This document shows positions 20,859 to 33,312 of a stretch of DNA of 64,000 nucleotides, in pieces; within the stretch, counting starts at the first letter, position 1, and each line of letters opens with the position of its first letter. Under the pieces are notes generated by a model. It had not been told where the DNA came from. It did no database searches and saw only the letters and a program-made list of their open reading frames with translations. The translations under genes were made by a program, and so were the position numbers. The stretch covers positions 19,849 to 83,848 of the forward strand of contig CABZDW010000003.1 of the NCBI GenBank assembly GCA_902524545.1, in the 5' to 3' direction. Source of the stretch: an uncultured Pelagibacteraceae bacterium (GTDB lineage: Bacteria > Pseudomonadota > Alphaproteobacteria > Pelagibacterales > Pelagibacteraceae).

Positions 20859-20917
20859 ACTAATTTATAATTATATTATATGATAGCAAAATCAAGTAAA
20901 TAAGAGTACTCAATTTT

Positions 20918-21418
20918 ATGAAAAAAAACTCTTACTCATATGATGAGCTAATAAATTGTGGTGAGGGCAATCTATTTGGTCCAGGTAATGCTAAATTACC
21001 TCTTCCACCTATGCTTATGTTTGATAGAATTACAGAGATTAATGATAATAAAGGAGCTTTTAATAAAGGTTCAATAAAAGCGGAATTAGATATTAAAAAT
21101 GACCTCTGGTTTTTTGATTGTCATTTTAAAAAAGACCCTGTTATGCCAGGATGTCTAGGTTTAGATGCAATGTGGCAGTTAGTAGGTTTTTTTCTGGGCT
21201 GGCAAGGGAATCCAGGTAAAGGAAGGGCTTTGGGAGTTAGCACTGTTAAATTTACAGGAGAAGTTTTACAGACTGTAAAAAATGTAAGATATGAAATAGA
21301 TATGAAGAAAATCATGTCGCCTGGTGGGACAACTGTCGGTCTAGCAAATGGAGTGCTGCTTGCTGATGAAAAAAAAATATACTCAGCAGACAATTTAAAG
21401 GTAGGATTATTTAAATAA
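20918..21418 (+). CDS. fabA: 3-hydroxydecanoyl-ACP dehydratase/isomerase
   Basis: [29 protein letters not shown]. Confidence 0.95.
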   Translation: MKKNSYSYDELINCGEGNLFGPGNAKLPLPPMLMFDRITEINDNKGAFNKGSIKAELDIKNDLWFFDCHFKKDPVMPGCLGLDAMWQLVGFFLGWQGNPGKGRALGVSTVKFTGEVLQTVKNVRYEIDMKKIMSPGGTTVGLANGVLLADEKKIYSADNLKVGLFK

Positions 21419-22635
21419 TGAGAAGAGTTGTGATTACTGGTTTAGGTGTAGTTTCTTGTTTGGGTAATAATCAAGAGGAGGTATATCAATCTTTGTTAAA
21501 ATCTAAACCAGGAATCTCTTTTGCTGAGGAATATAAGGAACACAATCTAAAAAGCCATGTTCACGGCAAGCCAAAAATAAAACTAGGAGATTATATAGAC
21601 AGAAAAACAATTAGATTTATGGGGTCTGGATCAGCTTATAATTATATAGCTATGAAAGAGGCAATTAATGACTCTGGGTTAGAGGAAAAGGATATAAGTA
21701 ATTTTAAAACAGGAATTGTAATGGGATCAGGTGGGCCATCAATTGAAAACGTTATCTTAGCAGCAGATAAAACAAGAGCTAAAACTCCAAAATTAATGGG
21801 CCCTTTTATTGTTCCAAGAACAATGGCTAGCACAGCTTCAGCTACACTTGCTGTTCCTTTTAAAATCAAAGGAACTAATTATACTATGAGTTCTGCATGT
21901 GCAACGAGTGGTCATTGTATTGGAAATTCTATGGAATTAATTCAGATGGGTAAACAGGATATTATTTTTGCTGGTGGAAGTGAAGAAATTCATTGGGCGA
22001 TGACTGCAATGTTCGATGCTATGACAGCGTTGTCGTCAAAATATAATGATACTCCCGAAACTGCCTCAAGAGCTTACGATAAAACGAGAGATGGTTTTGT
22101 AATTGCTGGCGGTGGTGGAGTATTAGTGCTTGAAGAATATGAGCATGCTAAAGCACGAGGGGCTAAAATTTACGCAGAATTAACGGGTTATGGAGCAACA
22201 TCCGATGGATACGATATGGTGGCTCCGTCAGGTGAAGGAGCAGTGCGTTGTATGAAGATGGCTATGGCAACATCCAAAAATAAAATTGATTATATAAATA
22301 CCCATGGAACTTCAACCCCAGTTGGTGATATTACGGAATTAAATGCTGTTAAAGAAGCTTTTGGGAATGAAATTCCAAAAATTAGTTCTACAAAATCATT
22401 ATCAGGCCATCCGTTGGGAGCTGCGTCTGTTCATGAAGCGATCTATTGCTTAATTATGATGAAAAATAATTTCATAGCAGGATCTGCTAATATAAATGAA
22501 ATGGATGAAGAAGCAAAAAAATTTCCGATAGTTGCTCAAACAGAGACAGGGGTAAATTTAAATACTGTAATGTCCAATAGTTTTGGTTTTGGTGGAACCA
22601 ATGCTGCTTTAATTTTTGAGAAAGTAAAATCATGA
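21418..22635 (+). CDS. fabB: beta-ketoacyl-ACP synthase I
   Basis: [49 protein letters not shown]. Confidence 0.95.
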   Translation: MRRVVITGLGVVSCLGNNQEEVYQSLLKSKPGISFAEEYKEHNLKSHVHGKPKIKLGDYIDRKTIRFMGSGSAYNYIAMKEAINDSGLEEKDISNFKTGIVMGSGGPSIENVILAADKTRAKTPKLMGPFIVPRTMASTASATLAVPFKIKGTNYTMSSACATSGHCIGNSMELIQMGKQDIIFAGGSEEIHWAMTAMFDAMTALSSKYNDTPETASRAYDKTRDGFVIAGGGGVLVLEEYEHAKARGAKIYAELTGYGATSDGYDMVAPSGEGAVRCMKMAMATSKNKIDYINTHGTSTPVGDITELNAVKEAFGNEIPKISSTKSLSGHPLGAASVHEAIYCLIMMKNNFIAGSANINEMDEEAKKFPIVAQTETGVNLNTVMSNSFGFGGTNAALIFEKVKS

Positions 22636-23417
22636 GCTTAATGAAAGGTAAAAAAGGGGTGATAATGGGCGTTGCCAATGAAAGATCTATTGCGTGGGGT
22701 ATTTCACAAAAACTTGCAGAAGCTGGAGCAGAATTAGCATTTACTTATTTAGGTGACGCACTTAAGAAAAGAGTAATTCCTTTAGCAGAAAAATTAAATT
22801 CAAAAATCACATTTAGTTGTGATGTTGAAAAAAAAAATGATGTAACAAAATTATTTGAAGATGTTAAATCTCATTGGGGTAAAATTGACTTTGTGGTTCA
22901 TGCCATTGCATTTTCAGATAAATCGGAATTGTCTGGAGAGTATTTAAATACAACTAGAGAAAATTTCTTAAAAAGTATGTTAATTTCATGTTTTTCATTT
23001 ACTGAAGTTGCGAAAGAGGCCTCTAAAGTAATGAAGAGGGGTGGAAGTTTAATTACTTTAAGCTATGAAGCAAATAAAGCTATTCCAAATTACAATGTAA
23101 TGGGTGTATGTAAAGCAGCATTAGAGTCTAGTGTTAAATACTTAGCTAGAGATTTGGGCATAAAAGGTATGAGAGTTAATGCTATAAGCGCTGGGCCAAT
23201 TAAAACATTAGCTGCTTCTGCTATAGGAGATGCAAAATTCCTTTATAAATGGAATGAAGATCATTCATTACTTAAAAGAAATGTGGACATTCAAGATGTT
23301 GGGAATTCCGCATTGTACCTTCTTAGTGATCTCGCCAATGGTGTTACCGGCGAAATTCACTACGTTGATGCTGGATATAACAAAGTTGGTATGCCAGATC
23401 CCAAAAATATTACATAA
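22632..23417 (+). CDS. fabI: enoyl-ACP reductase (NADH)
   Basis: [36 protein letters not shown]. Confidence 0.95.
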   Translation: MSLMKGKKGVIMGVANERSIAWGISQKLAEAGAELAFTYLGDALKKRVIPLAEKLNSKITFSCDVEKKNDVTKLFEDVKSHWGKIDFVVHAIAFSDKSELSGEYLNTTRENFLKSMLISCFSFTEVAKEASKVMKRGGSLITLSYEANKAIPNYNVMGVCKAALESSVKYLARDLGIKGMRVNAISAGPIKTLAASAIGDAKFLYKWNEDHSLLKRNVDIQDVGNSALYLLSDLANGVTGEIHYVDAGYNKVGMPDPKNIT

Positions 23418-23419
23418 TA

Positions 23420-23539
23420 TTAAAATCCACCCCGCCAATTGTTTTTATCACTGAACTGATCTTTCTCTTTTTTAGAGGTGGGTCTAAATAAGTAATAAAT
23501 CACAAATACTACACAAATTATAAGTATAAATATCTCCAT
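23420..23539 (-). CDS. 39-aa single-TM microprotein candidate
   Basis: Manual translation MEIFILIICVVFVIYYLFRPTSKKEKDQFSDKNNWRGGF; fills an otherwise empty gap. Confidence 0.45.
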   Translation of the reverse strand: MEIFILIICVVFVIYYLFRPTSKKEKDQFSDKNNWRGGF

Positions 23540-23550
23540 AACTTTCAAAT

Positions 23551-25623
23551 TTATTCAGCAACTTGTTTCATAGAAAGTTTAACTTTACCTCTATCGAAAC
23601 CGATAACTTTGACTTTTACTTCATCGCCCTCTTTGACGATATCGGTTACTTTAGCCACTCTTTTAGGTGCTAGTTCTGATATATGGACAAGTCCATCTTG
23701 CTTTCCTAGGAAATTTACAAATGCACCAAATTCCATAATTTTCATAACTTTACCTGAATAAATTTTATTCAGTTCAGCTTTTGCAGTGATATCTTTGATC
23801 ATTTGCATGGCGGTATTTCTTGACTCTTCGTCTGGAGCAGCTACTGTAACAACTCCTTCGTCATTAACATCCACTTTTGCACCTGATTTTTCAACAATTT
23901 CTCTGATAGTTGCTCCACCTTTTCCAATTACAGCAGCAATGTCTTTTTTATCAACAGTTACTTGTTCCATTTTTGGAGTATGCTTTCCAACATCAGATCT
24001 AGACTCACTTAAGGCTTTATTCATTTCACCCAAGATATGAATTCTTCCATCTTTGGCTTGTTTTAAAGCCTGCTCCATTATTTCAAAAGTTATGCCTGTG
24101 ATTTTAATATCCATTTGAAGTGAAGTAATCCCGTCCTTAGTTCCAGCAACTTTAAAATCCATATCCCCTAAGTGATCCTCATCACCAAGAATATCTGATA
24201 AAACACTAAAATCATCACCCTCTTTAATTAAGCCCATAGCAATACCTGCAACTGGTTCTTTTATTGGAACACCAGCGTCCATCAATGCTAGAGATGCTCC
24301 ACAAACAGTTGCCATTGAAGAAGATCCATTTGATTCTGTTATCTCTGAAACAATTCTAAATGTATATGGAAATGTCTCTTTTGAAGGTAGTGAAGAATTA
24401 ATTGCTCTCCAAGCTAGTTTACCATGACCAATTTCACGTCTACCAGTTCCAATTCTTCCAGTTTCACCAACTGAAAAAGGAGGGAAGTTATAGTGTAGCA
24501 TAAATCTTTCTCTGTGCTGTCCATCCAAGCTTTCTAACCTTTGTTCATCATCAGAAGTTCCTAATGTAGTAATAACTATTGCTTGAGTTTCACCTCTAGT
24601 AAATAATGCAGAGCCATGGGTTCTTGGTAGGACACCAACTTCACATGAAATAGCCCTTACATCCGATAAACCTCTACCATCAATTCTATTTTTATTTTTA
24701 AGAATATCAGTTCTAACAATTGATTTTTCTAAATTTTTTAGTTGGCTGTTTACATCAAGATCAGTATAGTTTTCGTCCTCTTCATAAAGTTTTTTTGCTT
24801 TATCTGTAATTTGCGAAATTTGGTTTGATCTATCTTGTTTATTTTTAGTTGCAAAAGCTTTTTTTAGTTCATCGGTAAATGTCGACTCTAGTTTTTTCTT
24901 AACTTCAGATAGATCTTTTTTCTCAACTTCCCATTCTGGTTTTCTACATTCTTTTGCTAGTTCTTCTATCATTTGAATTACTGGAACAAATCCCTCGTGT
25001 CCAAACTTAACAGCATTTAACATTTCTTCCTCTGATAAACCATTAGCTTCTGACTCAACCATCAAAACAGCATCTTTAGTGCCCGCTACAACTAAATCTA
25101 AACTTGAGTTCTCTAATTCTGTTTTAGATGGGTTAAGAATATACTTGCCATCAACGAAACCTACTCTTGAGGCTCCCACTGGGCCCATAAATGGCATTCC
25201 AGAAATAGCTAATGCTGCTGATGAAGCGGTGATAGCTAAAATATCAGGTTGGTTTTCTTTATCATAAGAAATTACTGTTGGTAATAATTGCACTTCATTT
25301 TTAAATTCGTCTGGAAACAAAGGCCTTATAGGTCTATCAATTAATCTAGAGATTAGTGTTTCACTCTCAGTTGGTCTTGCTTCTCTTTTAAAATATCCTC
25401 CAGGAATTTTTCCACCTGCATAATATTTTTCTTGGTAATTTACTGACAATGGGAAATAATCCATTTCAGGATTTACTTTCTTTGCTCCTACTACTGTTGC
25501 TAAAATAACTGTTTCACCGGATGTTGCTATGATTGCTCCATCTGCTTGTCTTGCTACTTTGCCTGTCTCTAAACTTATTTTTTTACCTGCTACTTCAATT
25601 TCCTTCTTATATACTTTAAACAT
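23551..25623 (-). CDS. pnp: polyribonucleotide nucleotidyltransferase
   Basis: two RNase PH domains, [13 protein letters not shown]1 domain. Confidence 0.97.
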   Translation of the reverse strand: MFKVYKKEIEVAGKKISLETGKVARQADGAIIATSGETVILATVVGAKKVNPEMDYFPLSVNYQEKYYAGGKIPGGYFKREARPTESETLISRLIDRPIRPLFPDEFKNEVQLLPTVISYDKENQPDILAITASSAALAISGMPFMGPVGASRVGFVDGKYILNPSKTELENSSLDLVVAGTKDAVLMVESEANGLSEEEMLNAVKFGHEGFVPVIQMIEELAKECRKPEWEVEKKDLSEVKKKLESTFTDELKKAFATKNKQDRSNQISQITDKAKKLYEEDENYTDLDVNSQLKNLEKSIVRTDILKNKNRIDGRGLSDVRAISCEVGVLPRTHGSALFTRGETQAIVITTLGTSDDEQRLESLDGQHRERFMLHYNFPPFSVGETGRIGTGRREIGHGKLAWRAINSSLPSKETFPYTFRIVSEITESNGSSSMATVCGASLALMDAGVPIKEPVAGIAMGLIKEGDDFSVLSDILGDEDHLGDMDFKVAGTKDGITSLQMDIKITGITFEIMEQALKQAKDGRIHILGEMNKALSESRSDVGKHTPKMEQVTVDKKDIAAVIGKGGATIREIVEKSGAKVDVNDEGVVTVAAPDEESRNTAMQMIKDITAKAELNKIYSGKVMKIMEFGAFVNFLGKQDGLVHISELAPKRVAKVTDIVKEGDEVKVKVIGFDRGKVKLSMKQVAE

Positions 25624-25676
25624 TTCATTTCCATTTCTTTTCGTTTCGTTCCATTTCGTTCTATCTATCTTGACTT

Positions 25677-25925
25677 CTACTTTCTCAAATTCAATTTCGA
25701 CAGTACATTTTTGTAAGAATCCATCTTGTTTTTCTTAAGATATTCTAACAATCTTTTTCTTCTATTTACCGCTCTCAATAATCCAACAGAAGAATGTTTG
25801 TCTTTCTTAAATTGTTTTATATGCTTAGAGAGAGTTTCAATTTTCTCTGTTAACAAAGCAATTTGGACTTCTGAGGATCCAGTATCTTTATCGTGCATTG
25901 CTAGTTCTTGTATCTTTTTACTCAT
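25677..25925 (-). CDS. rpsO: 30S ribosomal protein S15
   Basis: [38 protein letters not shown]. Confidence 0.96.
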   Translation of the reverse strand: MSKKIQELAMHDKDTGSSEVQIALLTEKIETLSKHIKQFKKDKHSSVGLLRAVNRRKRLLEYLKKNKMDSYKNVLSKLNLRK

Positions 25926-25939
25926 TTTTTTTATTTTTC

Positions 25940-26308
25940 CTATTTATTTGTTTGTTTTATTAAGTTTTCTATTTTTTCCGCATACTCAAAAGACTCATCT
26001 TTTCGAAAAAGTAATTTTGGTAAAAATTTCATATCCACTTTTTGTGACAAGATTTTTCTTATTAAAAATGAGTATTCTTTTAAAACATCAACTTTTTTCT
26101 CTGCATCTTTCCCTCCCAATGGAAGAACGTATGCTTTAGCAATTTTTAAATCCGGACTCATTCTTACCTCGGTAACCGTTATAGTATTTGTTTCTAAATT
26201 GGGCACCTTAGCCTCATTTCTCATAAAAATCATACTTAAAGACTGTTTGATCATTTCTCCAACTCTAAGTTGTCTTTGAGATACCGGTTTTCCTATTCGA
26301 TCTGCCAT
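25940..26308 (-). CDS. rbfA: 30S ribosome-binding factor A
   Basis: RQLRVGEMIKQSLS, ITVTEVRMSPDLKIAKAYV. Confidence 0.92.
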   Translation of the reverse strand: MADRIGKPVSQRQLRVGEMIKQSLSMIFMRNEAKVPNLETNTITVTEVRMSPDLKIAKAYVLPLGGKDAEKKVDVLKEYSFLIRKILSQKVDMKFLPKLLFRKDESFEYAEKIENLIKQTNK

Positions 26309-28479
26309 TAAATTGACCTTTCTGTAGATGTAACACTAAAAGCTTCTATTGTGTCGTTTTTTTGGAAATCTATGTAATCTTTCACTGTAATACCACATTC
26401 TTGACCACCGCTAACCTGTTTAACTTGGTTTTTTTCTCTGAATAATGAGGAAACTTTTCCCGTATAAATGATGGCGCCATCTCTAATAATTCTAACATCT
26501 GATGTACTATTAATTTCTCCTTCAGTCACTTTTGATCCTGCAACTTTGCCAGCACCTGAAACTTTAAAAATTTCCAAAATTTGCGCTGTACCAGTAATTT
26601 TTTCCTGTAGATCTGGTGATAATAATCCTGACATCTTCTTTTTAATATAATCTAAGACTTCATAAATTATGTTATAAGAAGAAATCTTAATTTTTTCATT
26701 TTCTGCAAGCTTTTTTGCTTCCTTGCTTGGCTTAACATTAAATGCAATAAGAACAGCATTTGATGCTTTTGCTAGAGTGACATCTGTTTCTGTTACCATG
26801 CCTATTTCAGCTAAAATTATTTTTGGTTTAACTTCATCATGTGTGATTTGGCTTATAGCATTTTTGATTGCTTCTGAGGATCCGTGTACATCTGATTTGA
26901 TTATTAAATTAAGTTCTTTTGACAAATTGTTAGAGAATGCAGATTCTTGGGTTGCAAAAGATAAAGGGTTTTTTCCAACTTTTTTTTCTTGAGCTCTATT
27001 TTCACTTAATGTTTTAGCATCTTTCTCTGTCTCTAAAACAATAAAATCGTCACCAGCTTTAGATGCACCATTAATTCCTAAAATTTCTACTGGGGTCGAA
27101 GGTGAGGCTACATCAATATTTTGACCCTTGTCATTTATAATTGCTCTTACCTTACCCCATTTTAAACCACTTACAAAAAAATCACCTTTTTTAAGCATTC
27201 CTGTTGTTACAATTATATTTGCAACTGGACCTCTGCCAATATCTATTTTAGATTCTAAAACAACACCAGTTGCTTTAGACTTGAAATCAGTTTTAAGATC
27301 TAATATCTCAGCTTGAAGAATTATCGACTCAACTAATTTGTCTAGATTTTTTTTCGTCTTAGTTGATACTTCTACCATAAGGGTATCTCCGGATAAGTCT
27401 TCCGCAATTAAATCGTGTTCCAATAATTGATTTTTTATCTTTTGTGGATCAGATTCTGGCAAATCACACTTATTTATTGCAACTACTATTGGAACATTGG
27501 CAGCTTTAGCGTGTTTAATTGACTCTACAGTTTGAGGTTTCACACCATCATCTGCGGCAACAACCAAAACAACTAAGTCAGTTAATTTTGATCCTCTTGC
27601 CCTCATTTCTGTAAAAGCTGCATGTCCTGGTGTATCTATAAAAGTTAGTTTGCTCCCTTGACTCTCTATCTGGTATGCTCCTATATGTTGTGTAATTCCA
27701 CCAAACTCACCTGAAACAACATTAGCACTTCTCAAAACATCTAACACAGAGGTCTTTCCATGATCTACATGACCCATTACAGTCACAATTGGAGGTCTAT
27801 TTTTTAAATTTTCTGTTCTTGATGCTTTAATTTTTGAAATTATTTCCTCTGCTTTTTCCTCTCTTATTGGTGTATGCCCGAATTCTTTCACCAAATATTC
27901 TGCAGTGTCAGCAGCAAGTGTTTGATTAATTGTAACTGTAACACCCATTCCAAATAAGTGCTTGATTACATTGCTTGATTGTTCTGCCATTCTATTCGCT
28001 AGCTCTCTAACTGTTATAGCTTCAGGTATATTAATTTCTCTTTTTATAGGTTTGAGGTTCTCTTTACTTTGGTCTTTGTTTAGAATTTTATTTTCTTTTT
28101 CTCTTGCTCGCTTAACTGAAGCTAAACTTCGTTCTCTTGCCTCTATCTCATCACTTAAAGCCCTGGAGACCGTTAGTTTTGCCTCCCTTTTTTTGGAACC
28201 TGATTTAATCTTTTTATCTTTTTTACCTGAATCATCTTTAAGCCTTTTTGTGGCTCTTTGCTCTGCAAGTTTTCTTTTTTCAAAATCATTTGAGTTAACT
28301 TGAATTTTTGTTGAAAACTTTGCTTTATTAGGCCTAAATGAGCTTCCTTTTTTTGCAAATTTACTATGAGATTTATCGATTACGACAGAATTTTTTCCTT
28401 GTGATTTTGAGTTGTCGAAGTTCTTAAAAGATTTTTTCGGCTTTCCAGAAATTGTTAATTTTAATTTTTTGTTTTCCAT
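26308..28479 (-). CDS. infB: translation initiation factor IF-2
   Basis: [33 protein letters not shown]. Confidence 0.97.
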   Translation of the reverse strand: MENKKLKLTISGKPKKSFKNFDNSKSQGKNSVVIDKSHSKFAKKGSSFRPNKAKFSTKIQVNSNDFEKRKLAEQRATKRLKDDSGKKDKKIKSGSKKREAKLTVSRALSDEIEARERSLASVKRAREKENKILNKDQSKENLKPIKREINIPEAITVRELANRMAEQSSNVIKHLFGMGVTVTINQTLAADTAEYLVKEFGHTPIREEKAEEIISKIKASRTENLKNRPPIVTVMGHVDHGKTSVLDVLRSANVVSGEFGGITQHIGAYQIESQGSKLTFIDTPGHAAFTEMRARGSKLTDLVVLVVAADDGVKPQTVESIKHAKAANVPIVVAINKCDLPESDPQKIKNQLLEHDLIAEDLSGDTLMVEVSTKTKKNLDKLVESIILQAEILDLKTDFKSKATGVVLESKIDIGRGPVANIIVTTGMLKKGDFFVSGLKWGKVRAIINDKGQNIDVASPSTPVEILGINGASKAGDDFIVLETEKDAKTLSENRAQEKKVGKNPLSFATQESAFSNNLSKELNLIIKSDVHGSSEAIKNAISQITHDEVKPKIILAEIGMVTETDVTLAKASNAVLIAFNVKPSKEAKKLAENEKIKISSYNIIYEVLDYIKKKMSGLLSPDLQEKITGTAQILEIFKVSGAGKVAGSKVTEGEINSTSDVRIIRDGAIIYTGKVSSLFREKNQVKQVSGGQECGITVKDYIDFQKNDTIEAFSVTSTERSI

Positions 28480-28489
28480 ATATCATCAC

Positions 28490-30043
28490 CTAATCTTTAT
28501 AAACTATTTCTCTTGCAGACATTATCAAACTATCTGCTTCTTCCTTTGATAACGCAAAATCCTCAAGATAACCCTCTATTCTTACTTTTGAGCCTCTGAT
28601 AACGTCGTATCCGCCTGTTAATTCATCAGAGGCCAAATCAGCAAAATTTTCTAGTGTCAATATTTTTTTTTCACCTAATGTCACCAACATTCCTGGAGTT
28701 AAACCCTTTAAGTTTATCAAAGACTCTTCAAGGCCAAGTTCTTTAATTCTTTTTGAAATATCTTCTTGATCTCTCTCATAAAATTCTTTTGCTCTTTCAA
28801 TCAATGCTTTTGCGGTATCCTTTTCAATACCTTCTATCTTTAATAAGTTTTCTTCTGAACTATCTTTAATATCATCAATTGTTGAAAAACCCTCAGCTAC
28901 GAGTAATTGACCAAGAGTTTCATCTAATTCAAGATTTTTGACAAAATTTTCAGTCTTTTCCTTAAACTCAATCTGTCTTTTCTCTGAGTCCTCCTGATCA
29001 GTCATTATGTTAATCTCATAATTCAGAAGTTTCGTTGCTAATCGAACATTTTGTCCTCTTCTTCCGATGGCTTTACTTAAATTTTCTTCAGTCAAAATAA
29101 CGTCTAGTTTTTTTCTTTCTGTGTCAACATTAACTCTGAGCACATCAGCTGGAGATAGTGCATTTGAGACTAAAATTGCTGGATCTTCTGACCAATTTAC
29201 TATGTCTATTTTTTCACCTTGAAGTTCATTCACCACAGCTTGAACTCTTGAGCCTCTCATACCTACACATGCTCCAACAGGATCTAATGAAGTATCAACT
29301 GCTTTCACACAGATTTTTGCTCTACTGCCTGGATCTCTTGAGGAAGATTTAATTTCTATAAGACCATCATAAATTTCAGGAACTTCTTGTATAAATAATT
29401 TTTCCATAAACCTTGGATGGGCTCTAGATAAAAATATTTGCTGCCCACGCTGTTCTCTTCTTACATCAAAACAATATGCTTTTATTCGATCTCCAGCTTT
29501 AATAATCTCTCTGGGTATAAGTTCATTCTTTTGAATAATAGCTTCAGTTTTTCCAAGATCGACTATAACATTACCAAATTCTAATCTTTTTACTATTCCA
29601 CTTAATATGCTATCTTTTTTATCGATAAATTCATTAAACTGTCTGTCACGCTCAGCGTCTCTTACATTTGAGCTAATCACTTGTTTCGCTATTTGGGCTG
29701 CGATTCGACCAAAGTCAAATGAAGGTAAGGGTTGTAATATTTCATCACCAACTATTTTACCCTTGTTACTTATATTAAGGTTTATCGCATCCTCAAGTTT
29801 AATTTCTGTATTGGAATTCTCTGGATTTGCCGAGACAATTAATTTTCTAAAAATTTCTATGTTGCCATTATCTCTATTTATCAAAACTTTTATTTCGTTT
29901 TCTTGACCGAATTTAGATTTTGCAGCTTTAGCAATTCCTATCTCCATTGAACTAATAATGAGTTCTTTATCAATAGACTTTTCTAACGCTACAGCTTCTG
30001 CGATTCTTAATAATTCAAGCTTATCAGCTCTTTTGTTTAACAT
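28490..30043 (-). CDS. nusA: transcription termination/antitermination factor NusA
   Basis: MLNKRADKLELLRIAEAVALEKSIDKELII; S1/KH domains; start at 30043 preferred over the track 30082, whose extra residues come from a terminator hairpin. Confidence 0.95.
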   Translation of the reverse strand: MLNKRADKLELLRIAEAVALEKSIDKELIISSMEIGIAKAAKSKFGQENEIKVLINRDNGNIEIFRKLIVSANPENSNTEIKLEDAINLNISNKGKIVGDEILQPLPSFDFGRIAAQIAKQVISSNVRDAERDRQFNEFIDKKDSILSGIVKRLEFGNVIVDLGKTEAIIQKNELIPREIIKAGDRIKAYCFDVRREQRGQQIFLSRAHPRFMEKLFIQEVPEIYDGLIEIKSSSRDPGSRAKICVKAVDTSLDPVGACVGMRGSRVQAVVNELQGEKIDIVNWSEDPAILVSNALSPADVLRVNVDTERKKLDVILTEENLSKAIGRRGQNVRLATKLLNYEINIMTDQEDSEKRQIEFKEKTENFVKNLELDETLGQLLVAEGFSTIDDIKDSSEENLLKIEGIEKDTAKALIERAKEFYERDQEDISKRIKELGLEESLINLKGLTPGMLVTLGEKKILTLENFADLASDELTGGYDVIRGSKVRIEGYLEDFALSKEEADSLIMSAREIVYKD

Positions 30044-30056
30044 ATGTTTGTTTGCT

Positions 30057-30084
30057 CCAAAAAAAAATGGGCAAAAGCCCATTT
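30057..30084 (-). terminator. rho-independent terminator after metK
   Basis: minus strand AAATGGGC-TTTT-GCCCATTT followed by a T run. Confidence 0.85.
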
Positions 30085-30142
30085 AGTAAAAATCAATAAT
30101 GTAACTGAAATATAGTAAAGTTTTTTTTTATTTCAACAGAAA

Positions 30143-31312
30143 CTATTTGGAAAATATACTTTTTTTGTCAGTTTTTTCCCATGAAAATGAACCATTAGTT
30201 TCTGCTGTTCTGCCAAAATGACCATAAGCAGCAGTTTTTTCATATATAGGTTTATTTAGCTGCAACATCTCTCTAATTCCCCTCGGACTTAAATTAAAAT
30301 TTTCTTTAATTTTATTAACGACAAATATATTTTTATCTTGATCATCATCAAACAAATCCACATAAATAGATAAAGGTTTCGACACTCCAATTGCATAAGC
30401 TAATTGTATTAAACATTTTTCTGCAATTTTTGACCCAACAACATTTTTGGCTATATATCTTGCTGCGTAAGCTGCTGATCTATCAACTTTTGTTGGATCT
30501 TTTCCAGAAAAAGCGCCACCACCATGGGGTGCTGCTCCCCCATATGTATCAACAATAATTTTTCTTCCTGTTAAACCGCAATCACCATCGGGACCGCCGA
30601 TAACAAAGTTACCAGTTGGATTAACATAAAACTCATCTTCATTAAAATCTTTAAGAAAATTTTCTGGTATAGATTTCAATAAATAAGGTCTTAACAAATC
30701 TTTGACTTGGGATTGATTTATATCAGTTGAATGTTGAGAAGAAATAACAACTGATTTTACTTTTGAAGGTTTGCCTTCTACATACTCAAATGTTACTTGG
30801 CTTTTAGAATCTGGCTCAATATTCTTCAGTTTTCCTGATTTTCTATCTTCAGCCATTAATCTTAAAATTTTGTGTGAATAATGGATCGGCGCTGGCATCA
30901 ATTCTTCTGTTTCACTACATGCATAACCAAACATAATACCTTGATCCCCAGCACCCTCATCTTTATTTCCACTCGAGTCCACACCCATAGCAATGTCAAT
31001 AGATTGGGAATGCAAATGACTTTCGATTTTAGTTGCTTCTCTCCAAGTAAAGCCCTCTTGATCGTAGCCGATATCTTTTATACAGCCTCTAACTTTTTCA
31101 ATTAATTCATCTTTTTTAATTTCAGGACCTCTTACCTCGCCAGCTAAAACAACCTTATTAGTCGTGGTTAGTGTTTCACAAGCTACTCTGGAATACGGAT
31201 CTCGAGAAATATAAGTATCTACAACCATATCTGAAATCCTATCAGAAACTTTATCTGGGTGTCCTTCAGAAACAGACTCGCTTGTAAAAAGATAATTCTT
31301 TAAATTACTCAT
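30143..31312 (-). CDS. metK: S-adenosylmethionine synthase
   Basis: [45 protein letters not shown]. Confidence 0.98.
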   Translation of the reverse strand: MSNLKNYLFTSESVSEGHPDKVSDRISDMVVDTYISRDPYSRVACETLTTTNKVVLAGEVRGPEIKKDELIEKVRGCIKDIGYDQEGFTWREATKIESHLHSQSIDIAMGVDSSGNKDEGAGDQGIMFGYACSETEELMPAPIHYSHKILRLMAEDRKSGKLKNIEPDSKSQVTFEYVEGKPSKVKSVVISSQHSTDINQSQVKDLLRPYLLKSIPENFLKDFNEDEFYVNPTGNFVIGGPDGDCGLTGRKIIVDTYGGAAPHGGGAFSGKDPTKVDRSAAYAARYIAKNVVGSKIAEKCLIQLAYAIGVSKPLSIYVDLFDDDQDKNIFVVNKIKENFNLSPRGIREMLQLNKPIYEKTAAYGHFGRTAETNGSFSWEKTDKKSIFSK

Positions 31313-32849
31313 TTCTAATTCTATTAAATGAAAATATAAAAGAAATATACAATAAAATTATTAATACGAATATTTTATTTCCATATTTTGAAAATATTGT
31401 TGACTCTACTTTTTTAGTTTCAAATAAATCAACGAAACCAGATTGATTTAAATCAACTTGTTTTTCAATAACTCCCATAGGATTAACTATTGCAGTTATT
31501 CCATTATTAGCAGATCTTAAAACATATTTACCACTTTCAATAGCTCTATAAATACTATGCACAAAATGTTGATGGGGACCTAAAGACTCACCAAACCAAC
31601 CATCCTCAGAAATATTTACAATAAAATCAAAATCTCTATTTTTGGAAATGTTACCTGTATAAATTATTTCGTAACAAATAAGAGGTAACAGTCTCACTGA
31701 AAAGTTAAGTTTATTCACTTCTATAATCTTTCTATTTTTTCCTCTTGAATAAGATTGATAATTATTAGTTATTGTCTTTAATCCTATGAGACTTAGTATT
31801 TTTTCAAAGGGCAAGAATTCCCCAAATGGGACTAAATTAACTTTGTTGTATGTGTCCAATATTTTAAGTTTATGGTCATAAATTGTAAATGAATTGAAAT
31901 ATTTTAAAATTTGACCCTCTTTTTTTACATCATTGATACCAATTGATATTATATGATTTTCATTGAATTCATTCTCAAATAAAAATTTGTATTCTTTTAG
32001 TTGATCTTTTGATATGTCTGGTAAAATACCTTCAGGCCAAATAAAAATTGTTTTTTCATTAATTTGAGGTGAACTAATTTTAATTAAATCATCAATTACT
32101 TGGGTAGGGTCAGAGTCTTTATAGAATCTATTTATGCTAATATTTGAACTTATAACTCGTATTTTATAGTTAAGCTTATTTGACTCGGTATTGCTAAACT
32201 TTTCTAATCTTTGTGAGCCAAAAACATAAAAGGAAAATGTTGTTATAAGAAAAAAAATACAAACAATGATTTCTTTATTGCTGTCCCTTAAAATAAAAAA
32301 TGATGGGCTAGCAAAAAGGGAGATGCAAAAAAGATTGAAGCCGTAAGTGCCAATAATTGATGTAATATGTAAAATTTTAATATGTTCAGAAAAACTATAA
32401 GCAATCAAATTCCATGGAAACCCAGTTAAAATTGTTCCCCTTATGAATTCAATTAATCCAAATATCAAAGAAAAAAGTAAAAAAGAGCTTAAATTTTTCT
32501 TTGGCTTCAAGGTTATAAATAAAAATGATGCTAAACCATAAAATAAAGCTAAAAAAGCTGGAACTAAAACAACAGTCAGTGGTATCAAAAATTTAAAACT
32601 TTCATCAAAAGTTAATGATATTGAAATCCAATAAAGATTACTTGTAAAATATCCAAGTCCAAATAACCACCCGTAAAGAAAAAATAATTTTTTGTTTTTA
32701 CTGGCTTTAAAAATTTTTATCAAAAAAATATAAAAAAAACTAAAAGTAAAAAAATTGATAAAGATATAATTAAAAGGAGGTAAGCTTAATGATGTAAAGG
32801 AACCTAATAAAAATAGTATAGTTGAGTCAATATAAATTTTTTTTTTCAA
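31305..32849 (-). CDS. lnt: apolipoprotein N-acyltransferase
   Basis: [47 protein letters not shown]. Confidence 0.93.
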   Translation of the reverse strand: MKKKIYIDSTILFLLGSFTSLSLPPFNYIFINFFTFSFFYIFLIKIFKASKNKKLFFLYGWLFGLGYFTSNLYWISISLTFDESFKFLIPLTVVLVPAFLALFYGLASFLFITLKPKKNLSSFLLFSLIFGLIEFIRGTILTGFPWNLIAYSFSEHIKILHITSIIGTYGFNLFCISLFASPSFFILRDSNKEIIVCIFFLITTFSFYVFGSQRLEKFSNTESNKLNYKIRVISSNISINRFYKDSDPTQVIDDLIKISSPQINEKTIFIWPEGILPDISKDQLKEYKFLFENEFNENHIISIGINDVKKEGQILKYFNSFTIYDHKLKILDTYNKVNLVPFGEFLPFEKILSLIGLKTITNNYQSYSRGKNRKIIEVNKLNFSVRLLPLICYEIIYTGNISKNRDFDFIVNISEDGWFGESLGPHQHFVHSIYRAIESGKYVLRSANNGITAIVNPMGVIEKQVDLNQSGFVDLFETKKVESTIFSKYGNKIFVLIILLYISFIFSFNRIRNE

Positions 32850-32850
32850 A

Positions 32851-33312
32851 TTAATTTACTTTAGATTTTACATGTTTATATAAAAGATTTTCTTCTTTTA
32901 ACATTTTGAAATAATCTTTATTTTTTATATGATTAAAACCTAACAGATGAAGAAAACCATGAATGAATATTTTGATAATTTTTTCCTTAAATAACTTTAA
33001 ATCTTGAGACTTAGGCTTATCTAAATAGTTATAACTAATTATTATATCTCCCAAATATACATTTTTTGAAATTTTAATTTTCCTACTAAACGGAAAAGAT
33101 AAAATATCAGTAGATTTGTTTTTATTTCTAAAATTTTTATTTAACTTTTTAATATTTCTATTATTGGAAAGTAATAAACTTAATGTAACTTTTTTATTTA
33201 GAAATTGGTATCTTTTTGGAAAAGCCTTACATATTTTTTCAAAAAAAAGATTTGTATTTTTAAGTCTTTTTGACCAAGCCTTCTCCTCGGAGAAGACATT
33301 AACTTTGATCAT
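32851..33312 (-). CDS. ybeY: endoribonuclease YbeY
   Basis: NKSTDILSFPF, HGFLHLLGFNH. Confidence 0.93.
   Translation of the reverse strand: MIKVNVFSEEKAWSKRLKNTNLFFEKICKAFPKRYQFLNKKVTLSLLLSNNRNIKKLNKNFRNKNKSTDILSFPFSRKIKISKNVYLGDIIISYNYLDKPKSQDLKLFKEKIIKIFIHGFLHLLGFNHIKNKDYFKMLKEENLLYKHVKSKVN

Noticed and set aside
25726-26279. Overlapping plus-strand ORFs of 137 and 123 aa
   Set aside because: Antisense to rpsO and rbfA, which have clear family signatures
30044-30082. N-terminal extension MGFCPFFFGANKH on NusA
   Set aside because: It is the translation of the metK terminator hairpin; NusA starts at MLNKRADKLELL
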